This document shows, in pieces, positions 7,293-16,185 of a stretch of 64,000 nt of DNA. Each line of letters opens with the position of its first letter. The first letter of the stretch is position 1. Source of the stretch: Rhizobium sp. CF080 (lineage in GTDB: Bacteria; Pseudomonadota; Alphaproteobacteria; Rhizobiales; Rhizobiaceae); assembly GCF_000282095.2 (NCBI RefSeq), contig NZ_AKKC02000015.1, positions 434,001 to 498,000 of the forward strand, read 5' to 3'. The position numbers were made by a program, and so were the translations under genes. The notes under the pieces are model-generated. The model was given only the letters and a program-made list of their open reading frames with translations, did no database searches and was not told the origin of the DNA.

Positions 7293-9268
7293 TATTCAAC
7301 GCTCCACTGGACGCCGGTTCTCGTTTTAAACCCACCGTTCGGCGTCGAGCCTTCCGGGATCTTGTATTCGGCCAGCGGATTCTTCAGCTGCCGGATGCGC
7401 TGGCGCCCTTCGGCCGGCGTGATAGCCCGATCCGCGACAGCGTCGGCGATTTCGCCCATCTGCTGCTCATATTGGGCAATGCCGCGCATGGTTTGGAAGA
7501 TAAGCTGGTTGCCGCCTGGCTGGTTGATGATCCGCGGAAGTGAGGCACGGAACATCTTTATATCCCCGTCGGACATCGTGCCAGAACCTGGCAGGCGCTG
7601 TTCCGGAACCATCTTCTCAAGGAGAGCCGATGCAGCCTGAATGTCGCTTGTCCCCTCGCCAATCGGCACGCCCCAATCGCCCGCGAGCTTCTTGAATGCA
7701 CCCTCTGCCCCTTGGGGAACGTTGGCGAAGATGCTTTCCAAACGATCGATCTGCCCAAGTCGTCCACGGGCCTGCATGCCGGCATCGGACATTGCGGCGA
7801 AGGTTTCCGCGTTCTTCTTGTCGAGGTTTTCGAAGAACTTGTCGCCCTCTCCAGTGTTCACCGTGATGTTGGTGCCGTCCTTACCGCCCGTTAGCATGAA
7901 GTTGTTGTATTCCGGTGTGCCTGGTTTGAGGCCCGCCTGCTGTGCCCGGATGTTCAGAGCCCGAACTGATTCTGGTGTTTGGGTCGTTTTGTCATCCAGA
8001 GCCTTCAGTTGAGCCCGTTTGTAATCAAGACCGAGCTGATAATCCGGGTCGCTCGTCTTCTGCCAACGCTCGTACTCCTGACGAGCCTGCCAGATCTGCT
8101 GTTCCTGCTGCGCCTGATGCTGTTGCATCTGCTGCTGCATGACCAGACGGAGAGCTCCCTTCTGGCCTTCGTCGAGGAAAGGATTGCTGAGGATCTTCAG
8201 CATTTCCGGGTCAGGACGATAGGGTTGCGCGCGGGGCATCTGCGGCGGGGCGGCCTGTGCCATCTGCTGCGGAGGCACGGACGCGACCGGAGGCGCTGCG
8301 GCCACGTCGCGACTTGGCAGCGGCGGAAGGGCGGCGGCCTGCTGCTGCGGCAACGGCTTGCTGCCTGGCTGCACAGGGTTCTGGATAGGCAGGTTGGCGG
8401 CCTGCGCCGGGTTCTGCAGCTGCGGCGTCATCTGGTTGGCCGGCTGCTGGAAGTTGGGCGCGCTAACCATGGGATCGACATAGCCAGATGCAGGCACCTG
8501 AGCATCGATTGCTGCGGATGCCGGAGTAGCGGCGGCGGCCTGAGGACCAAGAGCATTCAGGAACTTTGATCCATATGCGCCCACCGATGTCCCGAGTGAA
8601 TCCTTTCGTCCGAGTTTGCCCACGCCGCCAGGACCGCCGATCCATGCCTGTGCAGCTCCTTCCGGACCATACTGCTGGACATAGCCGCCGAACTTCTTGT
8701 CGAAGATGGCGTCCTGCAGCTTGGGATCAGCCATGAATTCTTCTGGGGTGACCGCGCGGCCAAGGGCCTCTTGCGACCATGGGCCGATATTGGCCTCCAT
8801 GATCTGGTAGCGGCCAAGCGCGCGGCCAAGCTTCGGATGCGTTGGGCCGACGGCCGCATAGTCGCCGCTGCCAGCGCTTTCGATCGAGGCAATGGCATTG
8901 CGGTAGGCTTCGGGGCCTCCCGCCACCGATGGGCTGGTCGCCGCCATCTCATTGCCGGCATCCGTCGTGGTGGGCATGGAAGATGCGGCTGAAGAATTCG
9001 AGGAGGAAGGATTGCTGCCGCCAAGTATGCGCCCGAGGACGCTGTCAAACTGTGTGCTCGCCGCCTCCCTGCCCTCCCGGAGCCCTTTGTCGGCACGCCA
9101 CCGGCCAATACCCGACGCAGCGCCCATCAGCAACGCACCGATGCCTTCCGGCACGTTCTTCGGCTGCTGGCCGAGGATACGCTTCGCGAGCGCGTCAGCG
9201 GCCTCACGGCGGGACTGCAGGTCCTGATAGGTGAGACCCGTATTGCCCCCGAACAGATATCCGACCAT
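7292..9268 (-). CDS. Virion protein with lysozyme-like (SLT) domain
   Basis: 658 residues from ATG 9268, coupled to the upstream stop (TGATG). Residues 10-55 match the upstream small protein (RILGQQPKNVPEGIG against QIMGQPAQNVPQGAS). Residues about 110-225 look like a transglycosylase fold: AIASIESAGSGDY with the likely catalytic Glu, GRALGRYQIM, and an AAQAWIGGPGGV end. A long Gln/Pro/Ala-rich linker follows, then helical parts. It probably degrades peptidoglycan locally during DNA entry, like T7 gp16 or P22 ejection proteins. Confidence 0.7.
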   Translation of the reverse strand: MVGYLFGGNTGLTYQDLQSRREAADALAKRILGQQPKNVPEGIGALLMGAASGIGRWRADKGLREGREAASTQFDSVLGRILGGSNPSSSNSSAASSMPTTTDAGNEMAATSPSVAGGPEAYRNAIASIESAGSGDYAAVGPTHPKLGRALGRYQIMEANIGPWSQEALGRAVTPEEFMADPKLQDAIFDKKFGGYVQQYGPEGAAQAWIGGPGGVGKLGRKDSLGTSVGAYGSKFLNALGPQAAAATPASAAIDAQVPASGYVDPMVSAPNFQQPANQMTPQLQNPAQAANLPIQNPVQPGSKPLPQQQAAALPPLPSRDVAAAPPVASVPPQQMAQAAPPQMPRAQPYRPDPEMLKILSNPFLDEGQKGALRLVMQQQMQQHQAQQEQQIWQARQEYERWQKTSDPDYQLGLDYKRAQLKALDDKTTQTPESVRALNIRAQQAGLKPGTPEYNNFMLTGGKDGTNITVNTGEGDKFFENLDKKNAETFAAMSDAGMQARGRLGQIDRLESIFANVPQGAEGAFKKLAGDWGVPIGEGTSDIQAASALLEKMVPEQRLPGSGTMSDGDIKMFRASLPRIINQPGGNQLIFQTMRGIAQYEQQMGEIADAVADRAITPAEGRQRIRQLKNPLAEYKIPEGSTPNGGFKTRTGVQWSVE

Positions 9269-9576
9269 CAGAAAAGGCCTCCGTTTTTGCGGCCGCTTAG
9301 GAAATTGGCAAGCCCGGTCATGAGGGACGGATCGGCGCCGCCCGGAGCGGTCGGGAACGACGCATCCTTCTTCTGCCAATTGGCGAGCCCCATACCGATA
9401 CCGGCAGCAAGCTGGCTGGCGCCCTGCGGCACGTTCTGCGCCGGCTGACCCATGATCTGTTGCGCGAGCTGCGCCGCCATATGCTGACGTCGAACCGTGG
9501 GATCAGTCGGGTCCTGCTGCATATAGCCGTAGCGCTGGAACCCGCCGGCGCCTGGCTGCTGGGGAAATTCGTTCAT
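9268..9576 (-). CDS. Small virion protein paralogous to next gene's N-terminus
   Basis: 102 residues, Gln/Gly-rich, starting at an ATGA overlap with the upstream gene and ending in a TGATG overlap with the next. The central segment (RRQHMAAQLAQQIMGQ, then NVPQGAS and GMGLANWQKKD) aligns with residues 15-60 of the following lysozyme-like protein. It is therefore a stand-alone copy of that N-terminal module. A structural or assembly role is likely because of the tight coupling, but there is no direct evidence. Confidence 0.65.
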   Translation of the reverse strand: MNEFPQQPGAGGFQRYGYMQQDPTDPTVRRQHMAAQLAQQIMGQPAQNVPQGASQLAAGIGMGLANWQKKDASFPTAPGGADPSLMTGLANFLSGRKNGGLF

Positions 9577-10907
9577 CGTGCCGCACCTGCCTGGAAGAGC
9601 GCGCCATAATTAACGCGGCGATATCCGTCATTGCCCTTCCGGACCGCATCCGGACGAACCTTCTCGACTTCCTGCGCCATGACGCCGATCCGCTTTGGAG
9701 CGCTCTTCGGCTCGCCCTTGTACCGATACTCGTACAGGCCGCCGACCTTCTTGACGTCCTTTTTGGCGTCCTCGTCAGAAAGGCTGAACAGACTGCCGAT
9801 GCCCCCGAGCACTGACCCGAGGCCCGCCTGTTTTTGCTGGTAGGCGGCAAGGTCGTTCTGATACTTCTGGCTCACCAGCCCGGCATAATCGACGTTCGGC
9901 AGACTCTGGCCCTGCGTCGGCACAAAGTTCGGGTTATCGACAGGAGACCCCGCCAAGAGGGCCGAGATTTCATTGATCGGCTGGCTCCGCTCCGCATAGG
10001 CTTCGTTCAGATACTGTGCCCGGGCGGCGTTCTGGGCGTTGATCCGAGCCTGCTCGGCGTTGAACGTCTGATCCAGAAGCGCGTTGTTGGCCCCCGTCGC
10101 ACTGGTGTTGTTCTGGTACATCTGCTGATCGGCAGAATTCGCCAGTTCGACGTCGCCCATGTTCTGCGCATAGCCCTGCTGCTGAGCCGCGTTCTCGAAC
10201 GACGCCTTGTTTGCAGCGAGGCCAGCAAGCCGAGATTGTTCCTGCCCCGCGTTCAGGATCGCGCCGTAGCGAGCGTCATTCTCCTGGCGGGTCGCCGCGT
10301 CGATCGCACGGTTGTAGGCCTCCGAGCCGGGCTGAAGGCCCTGATTGATCAGCTTCGTTTCGAGCGCTTCCCGGCTCTGCGCCAGCTGCGGATTGATCCG
10401 CTGCATCAGCGCATCTTCGTATTTGCTCGTGTCGAAATCGATGTCGTAAGACTTGGTGATGTCACCGGCAGGACCGGCGCTCGTCTGAAGCTGAGGGCCC
10501 GCGCCGTATTGCTGATATGTCGGCGTCTTGAGCGAGGATGGGTCACCGGCAGCAGGGGCATCGTCGAGCGAGAACGGCGTACCGAGCAGGGTATCCAGCC
10601 GGCCGGACTGGTTTGCAGCCAGGGTCCCAAGATTTAGGTTCGCCTTGTCGGTCTGATCTTTGATCGCCTGCTGCTGCGGCGACAGGGTCTGCGTCACCGT
10701 CGTCGTCGGCACCTTGTAGGTCTGCCCCGTGGTCGGGTCAAAGATGTCACGGGACTCGCCATAGGTATAGTTCAGCGTTCCATCCGGCGTGACCTGATTG
10801 ATGTTGCCCAGGTAGGAGTTCGCAGTCGCCGTCGCGACATTGGTCGCAGTCTGCGCAGCTGCGGTTTCCTTGGGGTCCGGAGACTTGGGTGCGTTCTTAC
10901 CGCCCAT
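9573..10907 (-). CDS. Virion protein with S74-type C-terminal domain
   Basis: 444 residues. The N-terminus (GGKNAPKSPDPKETAAAQT) is typical of podovirus tail or internal proteins. The middle is a long Gln/Ala/Asn-rich helical region. The last 70 residues (LSDEDAKKDVKKVGGLYEY, IGVMAQEVEKV, RVNYGAL) match the peptidase S74 intramolecular chaperone domain, which trims and trimerises fibres and spikes. Here the usual catalytic Ser may be that in LSDED. It overlaps the GNAT gene by 11 bases. Confidence 0.7.
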   Translation of the reverse strand: MGGKNAPKSPDPKETAAAQTATNVATATANSYLGNINQVTPDGTLNYTYGESRDIFDPTTGQTYKVPTTTVTQTLSPQQQAIKDQTDKANLNLGTLAANQSGRLDTLLGTPFSLDDAPAAGDPSSLKTPTYQQYGAGPQLQTSAGPAGDITKSYDIDFDTSKYEDALMQRINPQLAQSREALETKLINQGLQPGSEAYNRAIDAATRQENDARYGAILNAGQEQSRLAGLAANKASFENAAQQQGYAQNMGDVELANSADQQMYQNNTSATGANNALLDQTFNAEQARINAQNAARAQYLNEAYAERSQPINEISALLAGSPVDNPNFVPTQGQSLPNVDYAGLVSQKYQNDLAAYQQKQAGLGSVLGGIGSLFSLSDEDAKKDVKKVGGLYEYRYKGEPKSAPKRIGVMAQEVEKVRPDAVRKGNDGYRRVNYGALFQAGAAR

Positions 10908-11388
10908 CTGCTGCCTTCCTTTGTGCGGCGCGTTCCCGCGCCAGTCGTCGAAGATTGTTTCCTGCCCACGCCTCGCGCGTCAGGACGAAGAGGTTTTCAG
11001 CTGCCGCCGGGCCACGAAGACGCGGGATGCGGTATCTATCAAAGCCGTAGGCCGTGAGCATGCGATGCTGTGCCGTGTCCTCGTCCGACACGCGCTGCAC
11101 CACCGCTTGGCAGCCGACAGAATTGAAGGGGTATCCGTACATGACGCTGAGAACCGGCCTCGTCAGCCAGCCTTTGATCCAGGCAGCGGCAGAGATTTCC
11201 ACGACACCGGCGTCGGGGTCATAGTTGTGATAGATGAGCCCCGCCGCGAGTTGGTCGCCGTCGACCACGGCAATCGCGCGACAGATCCCGAAAGTATGTC
11301 CCCCGCCCGGCCAAATTCGCTCCGCCACGAGCTCCGCCAACTGGTCGGTTGCTTCGCCCTTCGGGAGAAGCCCGCAGTTGAACGTCAT
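10897..11388 (-). CDS. GNAT-like acetyltransferase in structural operon
   Basis: 163 residues with the fold pattern of GNAT enzymes: a central beta strand (AIAVVDGDQLAAGLIYHN), a following strand (GVVEISAAAW) and a late helix (DTAQHRMLTAYGF). Similar small acetyltransferase-like proteins occur among tail genes of many podoviruses, where they may modify or assemble the tail; whether they acetylate is unclear. Coupled by ATGA to the upstream stabilisation gene. Confidence 0.65.
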   Translation of the reverse strand: MTFNCGLLPKGEATDQLAELVAERIWPGGGHTFGICRAIAVVDGDQLAAGLIYHNYDPDAGVVEISAAAWIKGWLTRPVLSVMYGYPFNSVGCQAVVQRVSDEDTAQHRMLTAYGFDRYRIPRLRGPAAAENLFVLTREAWAGNNLRRLARERAAQRKAADGR

Positions 11389-12992
11389 ACGCTCTGCTCA
11401 CCTGCGATGATCTGCAAGTTTCCGAGATCGAGCGCCACTCTCAGCGCCACCGGGCCGCCGGACACAACGACGGCGCCGATCGCGAGGGTGTCGCCGCTGG
11501 CGCGCACGTTCTGCCGGTATTCGTAGCGCTGGAGCGTGCTTGGATTGTCCCACATGGCGACGTCCCAGAGACCGACGTCCCATTCCGAAGATCCGGCATC
11601 ACCGACCGAGACGACATTGAAGGCCGGGATTGAGGTATCGCCGTTGGCGCGGGCAAAGAGGAGCAGCTCCGGTTTCTCGCGGGCCTTGATATACATCTGG
11701 CCCAAGGTCGCTTCCTTGCGCTGGCCGAACGCGCTGACGGCGCGGAACTGCGACAGATAGGAGGCGATGAATGGCAGGCCGTCGTCGGTGCCGTTGATGT
11801 CGCCCTGCCATACCGAACCGGCGAGCGAGCCGAAGAAGATGCTGCCCTGGATACTGCCGTAACATGTCGCTTTCCAGTTGGTGACGATCGACCAGGCCCA
11901 GGTCACCACGTTCAACATGAAGGTGGTGTCAGGCACGACAATGGTATTCGGGAAGGAAACCACGACCAGCTTCTGCTCCGGCCAATAGGTCATTGACCAG
12001 CCTGTCGGGGCCGCTGTCGCCGCAATGCTCCAGTCATCCTCGATCGGCCGCGACCGGGAGAACGACGACAAGGCATCCCCGTTTCTCTGAACGGCCTGCG
12101 ACATCGGGATGAGGCCCGATACTGTGGCGATCAGTACGTCGCCGCCGGCCTTGATGAAGGCATTCTTCCCAAGCGGCTTGCCGATCTGGTAGACGCCCTG
12201 GACGGTGAAATCCGTTGCACTGTCGGGATCGCTGCCTTGGAAGACGGCAACCTCGCCCTCAGTCGAGACGAAGACACAATATTCGTTCGGTCCTGTCCCG
12301 CTCTCGATCGACCAGTTGAAGCCCATCAGCAGCGATCCGCCGTTCTTCATCGTGCCGCCGAGCGGGAATACCTTTGCCGCGCCGGAGATGGCGGCTGCCG
12401 GCAAATAGTAGGCGTCCATAGTCCCGGCTTTGACAAAGAACTCACGGTTCTTGAACAGCCAGCCTTGCGAGAGCTGCGCCATCGTCGTCGAGTCAGGAAA
12501 GGTGATTGCTGGCGTGGTCCAGCTCGTACCGTCGAAAATCCTGCGGGAGTCTGCGCCATTGGTGGCGATCAGATAGGAGCCACCAGCATTCGAGTGCTGG
12601 AATGTCGCCCAGTCGCCACCGGTGAGGCCGCTCACCACTGCTGCGGTATTGGTCGGCGGGGCGGCCGGCGACGTCATGTCGTAGATCGCGTTCACCGTCG
12701 CCATGAACAGTTTCTCGGCGCCGCTATACTTGTAGGTGAAGGCGCTGACGAAATCCAAACCGCTGGCAATGACTGCCTTCTTGATCGAACCGCCTCGAAT
12801 GCGGGCGCCGGTCAATGTCGGCAGCCAGTTCCTCAGAACGGCTGCGGCCCCTGGCAGGTCGTCAGAAAGCGTCGTCGTGGTGTAGAGGCCCTTTGCCGGC
12901 GCCGGCAGCGTCAGAGGTGCGGACGCTTGCGGCGGAACGGCTTTCACCGGACCTCTGTTTGACTGCATCAGTCGCGACGGGCGGAGCTTCAT
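11385..12992 (-). CDS. Tail hub / DNA stabilisation protein (P22 gp10-like)
   Basis: 535 residues from ATG 12992, which overlaps the upstream stop (ATGA). The opening (PAPAKGLYTTTTLSDDLPGAA, NWLPTLTGARIRGGS) and the long run of short beta segments with aromatic ends resemble P22-type stabilisation and tail hub proteins that close the portal channel. A repeat-like beta-propeller is plausible from about residue 60 to 450. It lies between two small adaptor genes and the internal virion genes, the usual place for this component. Confidence 0.65.
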   Translation of the reverse strand: MKLRPSRLMQSNRGPVKAVPPQASAPLTLPAPAKGLYTTTTLSDDLPGAAAVLRNWLPTLTGARIRGGSIKKAVIASGLDFVSAFTYKYSGAEKLFMATVNAIYDMTSPAAPPTNTAAVVSGLTGGDWATFQHSNAGGSYLIATNGADSRRIFDGTSWTTPAITFPDSTTMAQLSQGWLFKNREFFVKAGTMDAYYLPAAAISGAAKVFPLGGTMKNGGSLLMGFNWSIESGTGPNEYCVFVSTEGEVAVFQGSDPDSATDFTVQGVYQIGKPLGKNAFIKAGGDVLIATVSGLIPMSQAVQRNGDALSSFSRSRPIEDDWSIAATAAPTGWSMTYWPEQKLVVVSFPNTIVVPDTTFMLNVVTWAWSIVTNWKATCYGSIQGSIFFGSLAGSVWQGDINGTDDGLPFIASYLSQFRAVSAFGQRKEATLGQMYIKAREKPELLLFARANGDTSIPAFNVVSVGDAGSSEWDVGLWDVAMWDNPSTLQRYEYRQNVRASGDTLAIGAVVVSGGPVALRVALDLGNLQIIAGEQSV

Positions 12993-13582
12993 CGATCCTC
13001 CTCGGTCGCAGCCGCAAGCGCCGCCTCGAATTCGGCAAGCGGGTCGTCGTAGTTCAGGCCCTTTTGCCGCTTCCACCGCCAGATGAGGTTCAGGACCAGA
13101 AGCCGTTCCGGGAAGACAGCGACATCATCGTCAGCAGTCCAGTCGGCTTTCTCGGTTCCGGTGCTGCCCAATATCCAGTTCTTGGAAACATAGGTGATAG
13201 TGGCGCCGACGGCATCACCGGCTGGTGAAAACGAGATGCCGGCCGTCGAGAGGTAATAATATGGCTGGACAGACGGCACCTGCAGCACCACGGCCCATTG
13301 CGACGGGCTCTTTACCGGGCGGGCGAAATCACCGGCTGCCGTGAAGACTGCGCCACCTTCGATCAGGCGGTCATAGTCCGCTGGGAACGTATAGGGCGAC
13401 ACCGACGCGACATCGGAGCGCTGAAGCGCCTTCCATGCGAACCGCTCAGCAATCTCCTGGCCGGCAAGCTTGGCGAGTTCAAGCATCGTCTGCGCGGCCG
13501 GATTGTTCGAACCGTAGACGCTGACGAAGCGATCGAGCGAAACAACGTCGCTGACCTCGTTGATTGCGGTCAAGACAGTCAT
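12989..13582 (-). CDS. Tail/neck accessory protein
   Basis: 197 residues, coupled on both sides by ATGA overlaps. The N-terminal half is helical (TMLELAKLAGQEIAERFAW), followed by beta-rich sequence (SPYTFPADYDRLIEGGAV) and a late helix. This is the pattern of short head-to-tail neck proteins in P22-like phages. Together with the next gene upstream it probably builds the ring below the portal. Family is not certain. Confidence 0.6.
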   Translation of the reverse strand: MTVLTAINEVSDVVSLDRFVSVYGSNNPAAQTMLELAKLAGQEIAERFAWKALQRSDVASVSPYTFPADYDRLIEGGAVFTAAGDFARPVKSPSQWAVVLQVPSVQPYYYLSTAGISFSPAGDAVGATITYVSKNWILGSTGTEKADWTADDDVAVFPERLLVLNLIWRWKRQKGLNYDDPLAEFEAALAAATEEDR

Positions 13583-14181
13583 GGCGTTACCCCGCTCAAG
13601 GTGACCTGGCCATTACCCCACCGCGCGCGATTGTCGGCGAGCGTCAATCCGGCCATCGCGTTTTCCTTCAGTGGACGGGCACCAGAGACAAGCTCGACGT
13701 TCTTGGCCCAGATCCCGATTTCCTCGACGAGCGCATAGAGGTAGGCGTCGGGGGCTTTCTCAAGCAGCCAGTTCGTCGGGTTGGTCCGCGTCAGGGGCGG
13801 GATGTTGGCGTAATAGGTCATGGTGAGATTGCCGTTCGCGGTCGGCCGCGCCATGATTGTGGTCCCGACGACGGCATAGCCCTGCGGATAGCCGCCGCGG
13901 TTCCGGTAGCGGTCGGTCAACGCAGACAAGGACCATGCGCCGATCGAGTAACCGTCGGGCGTCAGAACTTCACGCGCTTCGAGGAAATCCGCCGGCAGTG
14001 TCCCGTCACCATTGGTCAGGACGACGGTGCCAACAGTCTCCATATCTGCGATACGCAAGACACGGTTCATCTTGGCCTCAGCCAGGGCAACAAAGCGCGG
14101 GAAGAGATGAGCGACGTCATCGCGGCCCGAATACTCGCCTGCGTCGATCAGCAGGGAGGCATAGTCTGTGATAGCGGCCAT
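13579..14181 (-). CDS. P22 gp4-like head-tail adaptor
   Basis: 200 residues from ATG 14181 (TGATG with the upstream stop, GGAAGG site). It starts with ITDYASLLIDAGEYS and a helix (FPRFVALAEAKMNRVLRIADME), followed by LPADFLEAREVLTP and a beta region. This matches the adaptor family I recall as phage gp4-like or head-completion proteins that dock under the portal. A longer start at 14196 is possible. Position among the connector genes supports the call. Confidence 0.7.
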   Translation of the reverse strand: MAAITDYASLLIDAGEYSGRDDVAHLFPRFVALAEAKMNRVLRIADMETVGTVVLTNGDGTLPADFLEAREVLTPDGYSIGAWSLSALTDRYRNRGGYPQGYAVVGTTIMARPTANGNLTMTYYANIPPLTRTNPTNWLLEKAPDAYLYALVEEIGIWAKNVELVSGARPLKENAMAGLTLADNRARWGNGQVTLSGVTP

Positions 14182-14369
14182 CAGGCGACCTTCCATCCCG
14201 TTGCGTCTTGATACATGCGGCTTCGATCGGAGAGCCGCGCCATCTCTTCAGTCACTCGGCGGATTTCGTTGCTTGTCCGCTGATAACCGTGCGGGTCGTC
14301 CTCAAACGAGGGGCGGCCGGCCTCCAAATCATGGAGTTTCTGTCGGAGCCGAGACCAATCGGGGCTCAT
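14181..14369 (-). CDS. Small hypothetical virion-operon protein (62 aa)
   Basis: ATG 14369 overlaps the upstream stop (ATGA) and its own stop overlaps the next ATG (TGATG), so it is fully built into the operon. Highly charged and helical (EIRRVTEEMARLSDRSRM). No family recognised. Similar tiny genes between head and connector genes are common in this type of phage. Confidence 0.65.
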   Translation of the reverse strand: MSPDWSRLRQKLHDLEAGRPSFEDDPHGYQRTSNEIRRVTEEMARLSDRSRMYQDATGWKVA

Positions 14370-14689
14370 ACCCGGCCTTCGAAGGAGCGCCAGGCGCGAT
14401 TGTCGCTGCTGTTCAGCCACCGGCTCAAATAGGCGTCGTCACCCTCGCTCTGCGCCCGGACAAGGTTCTCGGAATGGGCTAGATTTGCGGGGATCGATGC
14501 GATTTTCACCCAATCGCCAAACTTGTTGCCGGAGGTCGCATTGCGGGTGAACTCATTCTCTTTGACGATATTATCGACCGGCATTTCGATGCGGAAAACC
14601 GTCTCGTCACCGTTGAAGTGTGACCACACGGTACGACCCGTCATCGGATCCCAGCTCAATAGCGTCCAGTTCCCATCTCTCACTTTCAT
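14366..14689 (-). CDS. Conserved phage protein before connector genes
   Basis: 107 residues from ATG 14689, with GGAG six bases upstream; a TTG at 14701 is a weaker option. The sequence (LLSWDPMTGRTVWSHF, PVDNIVKENE, GDWVKIASIP, and an end DNRAWRSFEGRV) belongs to a phage family I have seen next to connector genes but whose function I do not know. First gene of the leftward run after the rightward moron at 14773. Confidence 0.65.
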   Translation of the reverse strand: MKVRDGNWTLLSWDPMTGRTVWSHFNGDETVFRIEMPVDNIVKENEFTRNATSGNKFGDWVKIASIPANLAHSENLVRAQSEGDDAYLSRWLNSSDNRAWRSFEGRV

Positions 14690-14717
14690 ATGCGGCTCCA
14701 ATTCAGATGTAGGTCTA

Positions 14718-14745
14718 TGGACTCTTGTTAAAGTTGTGCGATCAT
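14718..14745 (+). promoter_or_regulatory. Moron promoter candidate, copy 4
   Basis: TGGACT (14718-14723) and GATCAT (14740-14745) with a 16-base spacer, the same design as copy 3. They lie 27 bases before the ATG of the secreted HExxH protein. GTGCGATCAT is shared with copy 2. Confidence 0.5.
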
Positions 14746-14772
14746 TCGCTCTGGATAAAGAAGGAGGGGGCG

Positions 14773-15807
14773 ATGGGCAGATCTTTTTTCCGAAGCTTTA
14801 TAGTTTCCGCAGTCATCGCTATTTTTAGCGCCACCGCGGTACTGGGAGGCGGCCTCATAGGCGACATCGTCAACAGCGTTGCTCCAGGTGTCGGGACCGC
14901 TCTCGATGATGTCCATAGGGGCATCAAAGAGACCGTTCCAGGGTACAAGCAGCTTGAAGAAGGTGCCTCAAAAACAGTCAATGAAACACTAGTGCAGGCT
15001 TCCGCTCCTGCTCTTCAAGAGGCGATAGCGCGGTCACGCGATGACGCTCTCCGACAAGGGGTACAACCTCTTCCTCCGAATATTCGCCAAAACCTCGTAG
15101 GGTTTATTCCCGATCACATCTTGAACATTGCGCGTTATCGGGTGCGTGGCGGTGGGGACTTGAGCCTGCAAGTAAACGCGATCCGCTACGGCGAAGCGGC
15201 GGCTATCACTCTTGACTATGTTATCGTCTTCAAGGAGCAAAACGACGCGCTGTACAATCCCGTCCTGTGGGCTCACGAACTCACGCATATCATTCAGTAT
15301 CAAAACTGGGGATTGAGGGACTTCTCGATACGTTATGTCCGCAGCAGTGGCTCCGTCGAAAAAGAAGCTTACGATGCTGAAGCTCGTTACGTCGCTTGGG
15401 CGGCTGTGCGAAACAGTCAGGCGGCACCTGCTGGTCCGACCAATCCAAACACTTTCAATCGTCCGCTCCAGGCTTTTGCGAACACGCAGCCTTCCAACAT
15501 CTGTGGAGCATCGACCGGGGCATGCCAAGTCAACGGATTTGCCCCCGTAGGCACCCCATGTTGGTGCGATACCTTTGCGGGACCGGCAGTAGGCTCTCTA
15601 ATCCCATCACAGTTTGCGGCCGCGCCCCAGCCTGCTCAGCCGCCCGGTTTTCCGCCGGGCTTTGTTACGGTAGGGTGCGGCTGCTGGGGGCCAATGCCCG
15701 CGCCGATAGTGCCAGCGGGGCAGTGTATGAGCGGCCAAGCTGCTCTCGCAGGATGCCCCGCAGCATGCGGTTTTGGCTCCCAAGCTTATGGTTACGTATG
15801 CCGATAG
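14773..15807 (+). CDS. Secreted DUF4157-like protein with HExxH motif
   Basis: 344 residues from ATG 14773, with a very strong AAGGAGGGGG site. Residues 1-24 form a signal peptide. Residues 130-215 match the DUF4157 pattern: AITLDYVIVF, then WAHELTHIIQYQNWG with a zinc-protease HExxH (His168, Glu169, His172), and a downstream VEKEAYDAEA Glu. The C-terminal third is Pro/Gly-rich with ten cysteines, so disulphides are likely outside the cytoplasm. It reads against the virion operon from its own promoter-like site. A lysogeny-expressed secreted metalloprotease is plausible; activity is not shown. Confidence 0.75.
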   Translation: MGRSFFRSFIVSAVIAIFSATAVLGGGLIGDIVNSVAPGVGTALDDVHRGIKETVPGYKQLEEGASKTVNETLVQASAPALQEAIARSRDDALRQGVQPLPPNIRQNLVGFIPDHILNIARYRVRGGGDLSLQVNAIRYGEAAAITLDYVIVFKEQNDALYNPVLWAHELTHIIQYQNWGLRDFSIRYVRSSGSVEKEAYDAEARYVAWAAVRNSQAAPAGPTNPNTFNRPLQAFANTQPSNICGASTGACQVNGFAPVGTPCWCDTFAGPAVGSLIPSQFAAAPQPAQPPGFPPGFVTVGCGCWGPMPAPIVPAGQCMSGQAALAGCPAACGFGSQAYGYVCR

Positions 15808-15814
15808 CAAAAAT

Positions 15815-16138
15815 TCAGTCGTCCTCGCCAAGCGGGATCTCTGCCTTGCCCTGGCTGATGAGCTGCTTCGCCTTGCTCATCGGCACCTCGACGACTTCGC
15901 CGGCGGCTTTGCGGTCACCTTCTTCCGGCCAATAGTCGAACTTGAGGCGGACTTCGACGGTCTTTTCCTTCGCTTTTTCCTTGGCCTTCGGTTTCGGATC
16001 CGCAATGATCGGGCTCGGCGAAGGTCCAGGCGTGATGCCATCGACTTCGGGCGGAGCCGCATTGTCAGGCACGATCGGCGCCTGTTCGGTGGTAGATGCC
16101 TGACTCGAGCCAAGCGGCTTGTTTTTCTGGTCTGTCAT
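15815..16138 (-). CDS. Pro/Lys-rich small virion-operon protein
   Basis: 107 residues. The first half is a disordered Pro/Ser/Lys stretch (PSPSPIIADPKPKAKEK). The second half is a compact domain (VEVRLKFDYWPEEGD, GEVVEVPMSKAKQLI) resembling small phage proteins near the capsid gene that may cap or join head parts. ATG 16138 has AGGAGAAA upstream. Function not known. Confidence 0.65.
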   Translation of the reverse strand: MTDQKNKPLGSSQASTTEQAPIVPDNAAPPEVDGITPGPSPSPIIADPKPKAKEKAKEKTVEVRLKFDYWPEEGDRKAAGEVVEVPMSKAKQLISQGKAEIPLGEDD

Positions 16139-16185
16139 GGAGTTTCTCCTTCAGGGAAAGAGGCGGCTCATCACCGCCCCCTCGG

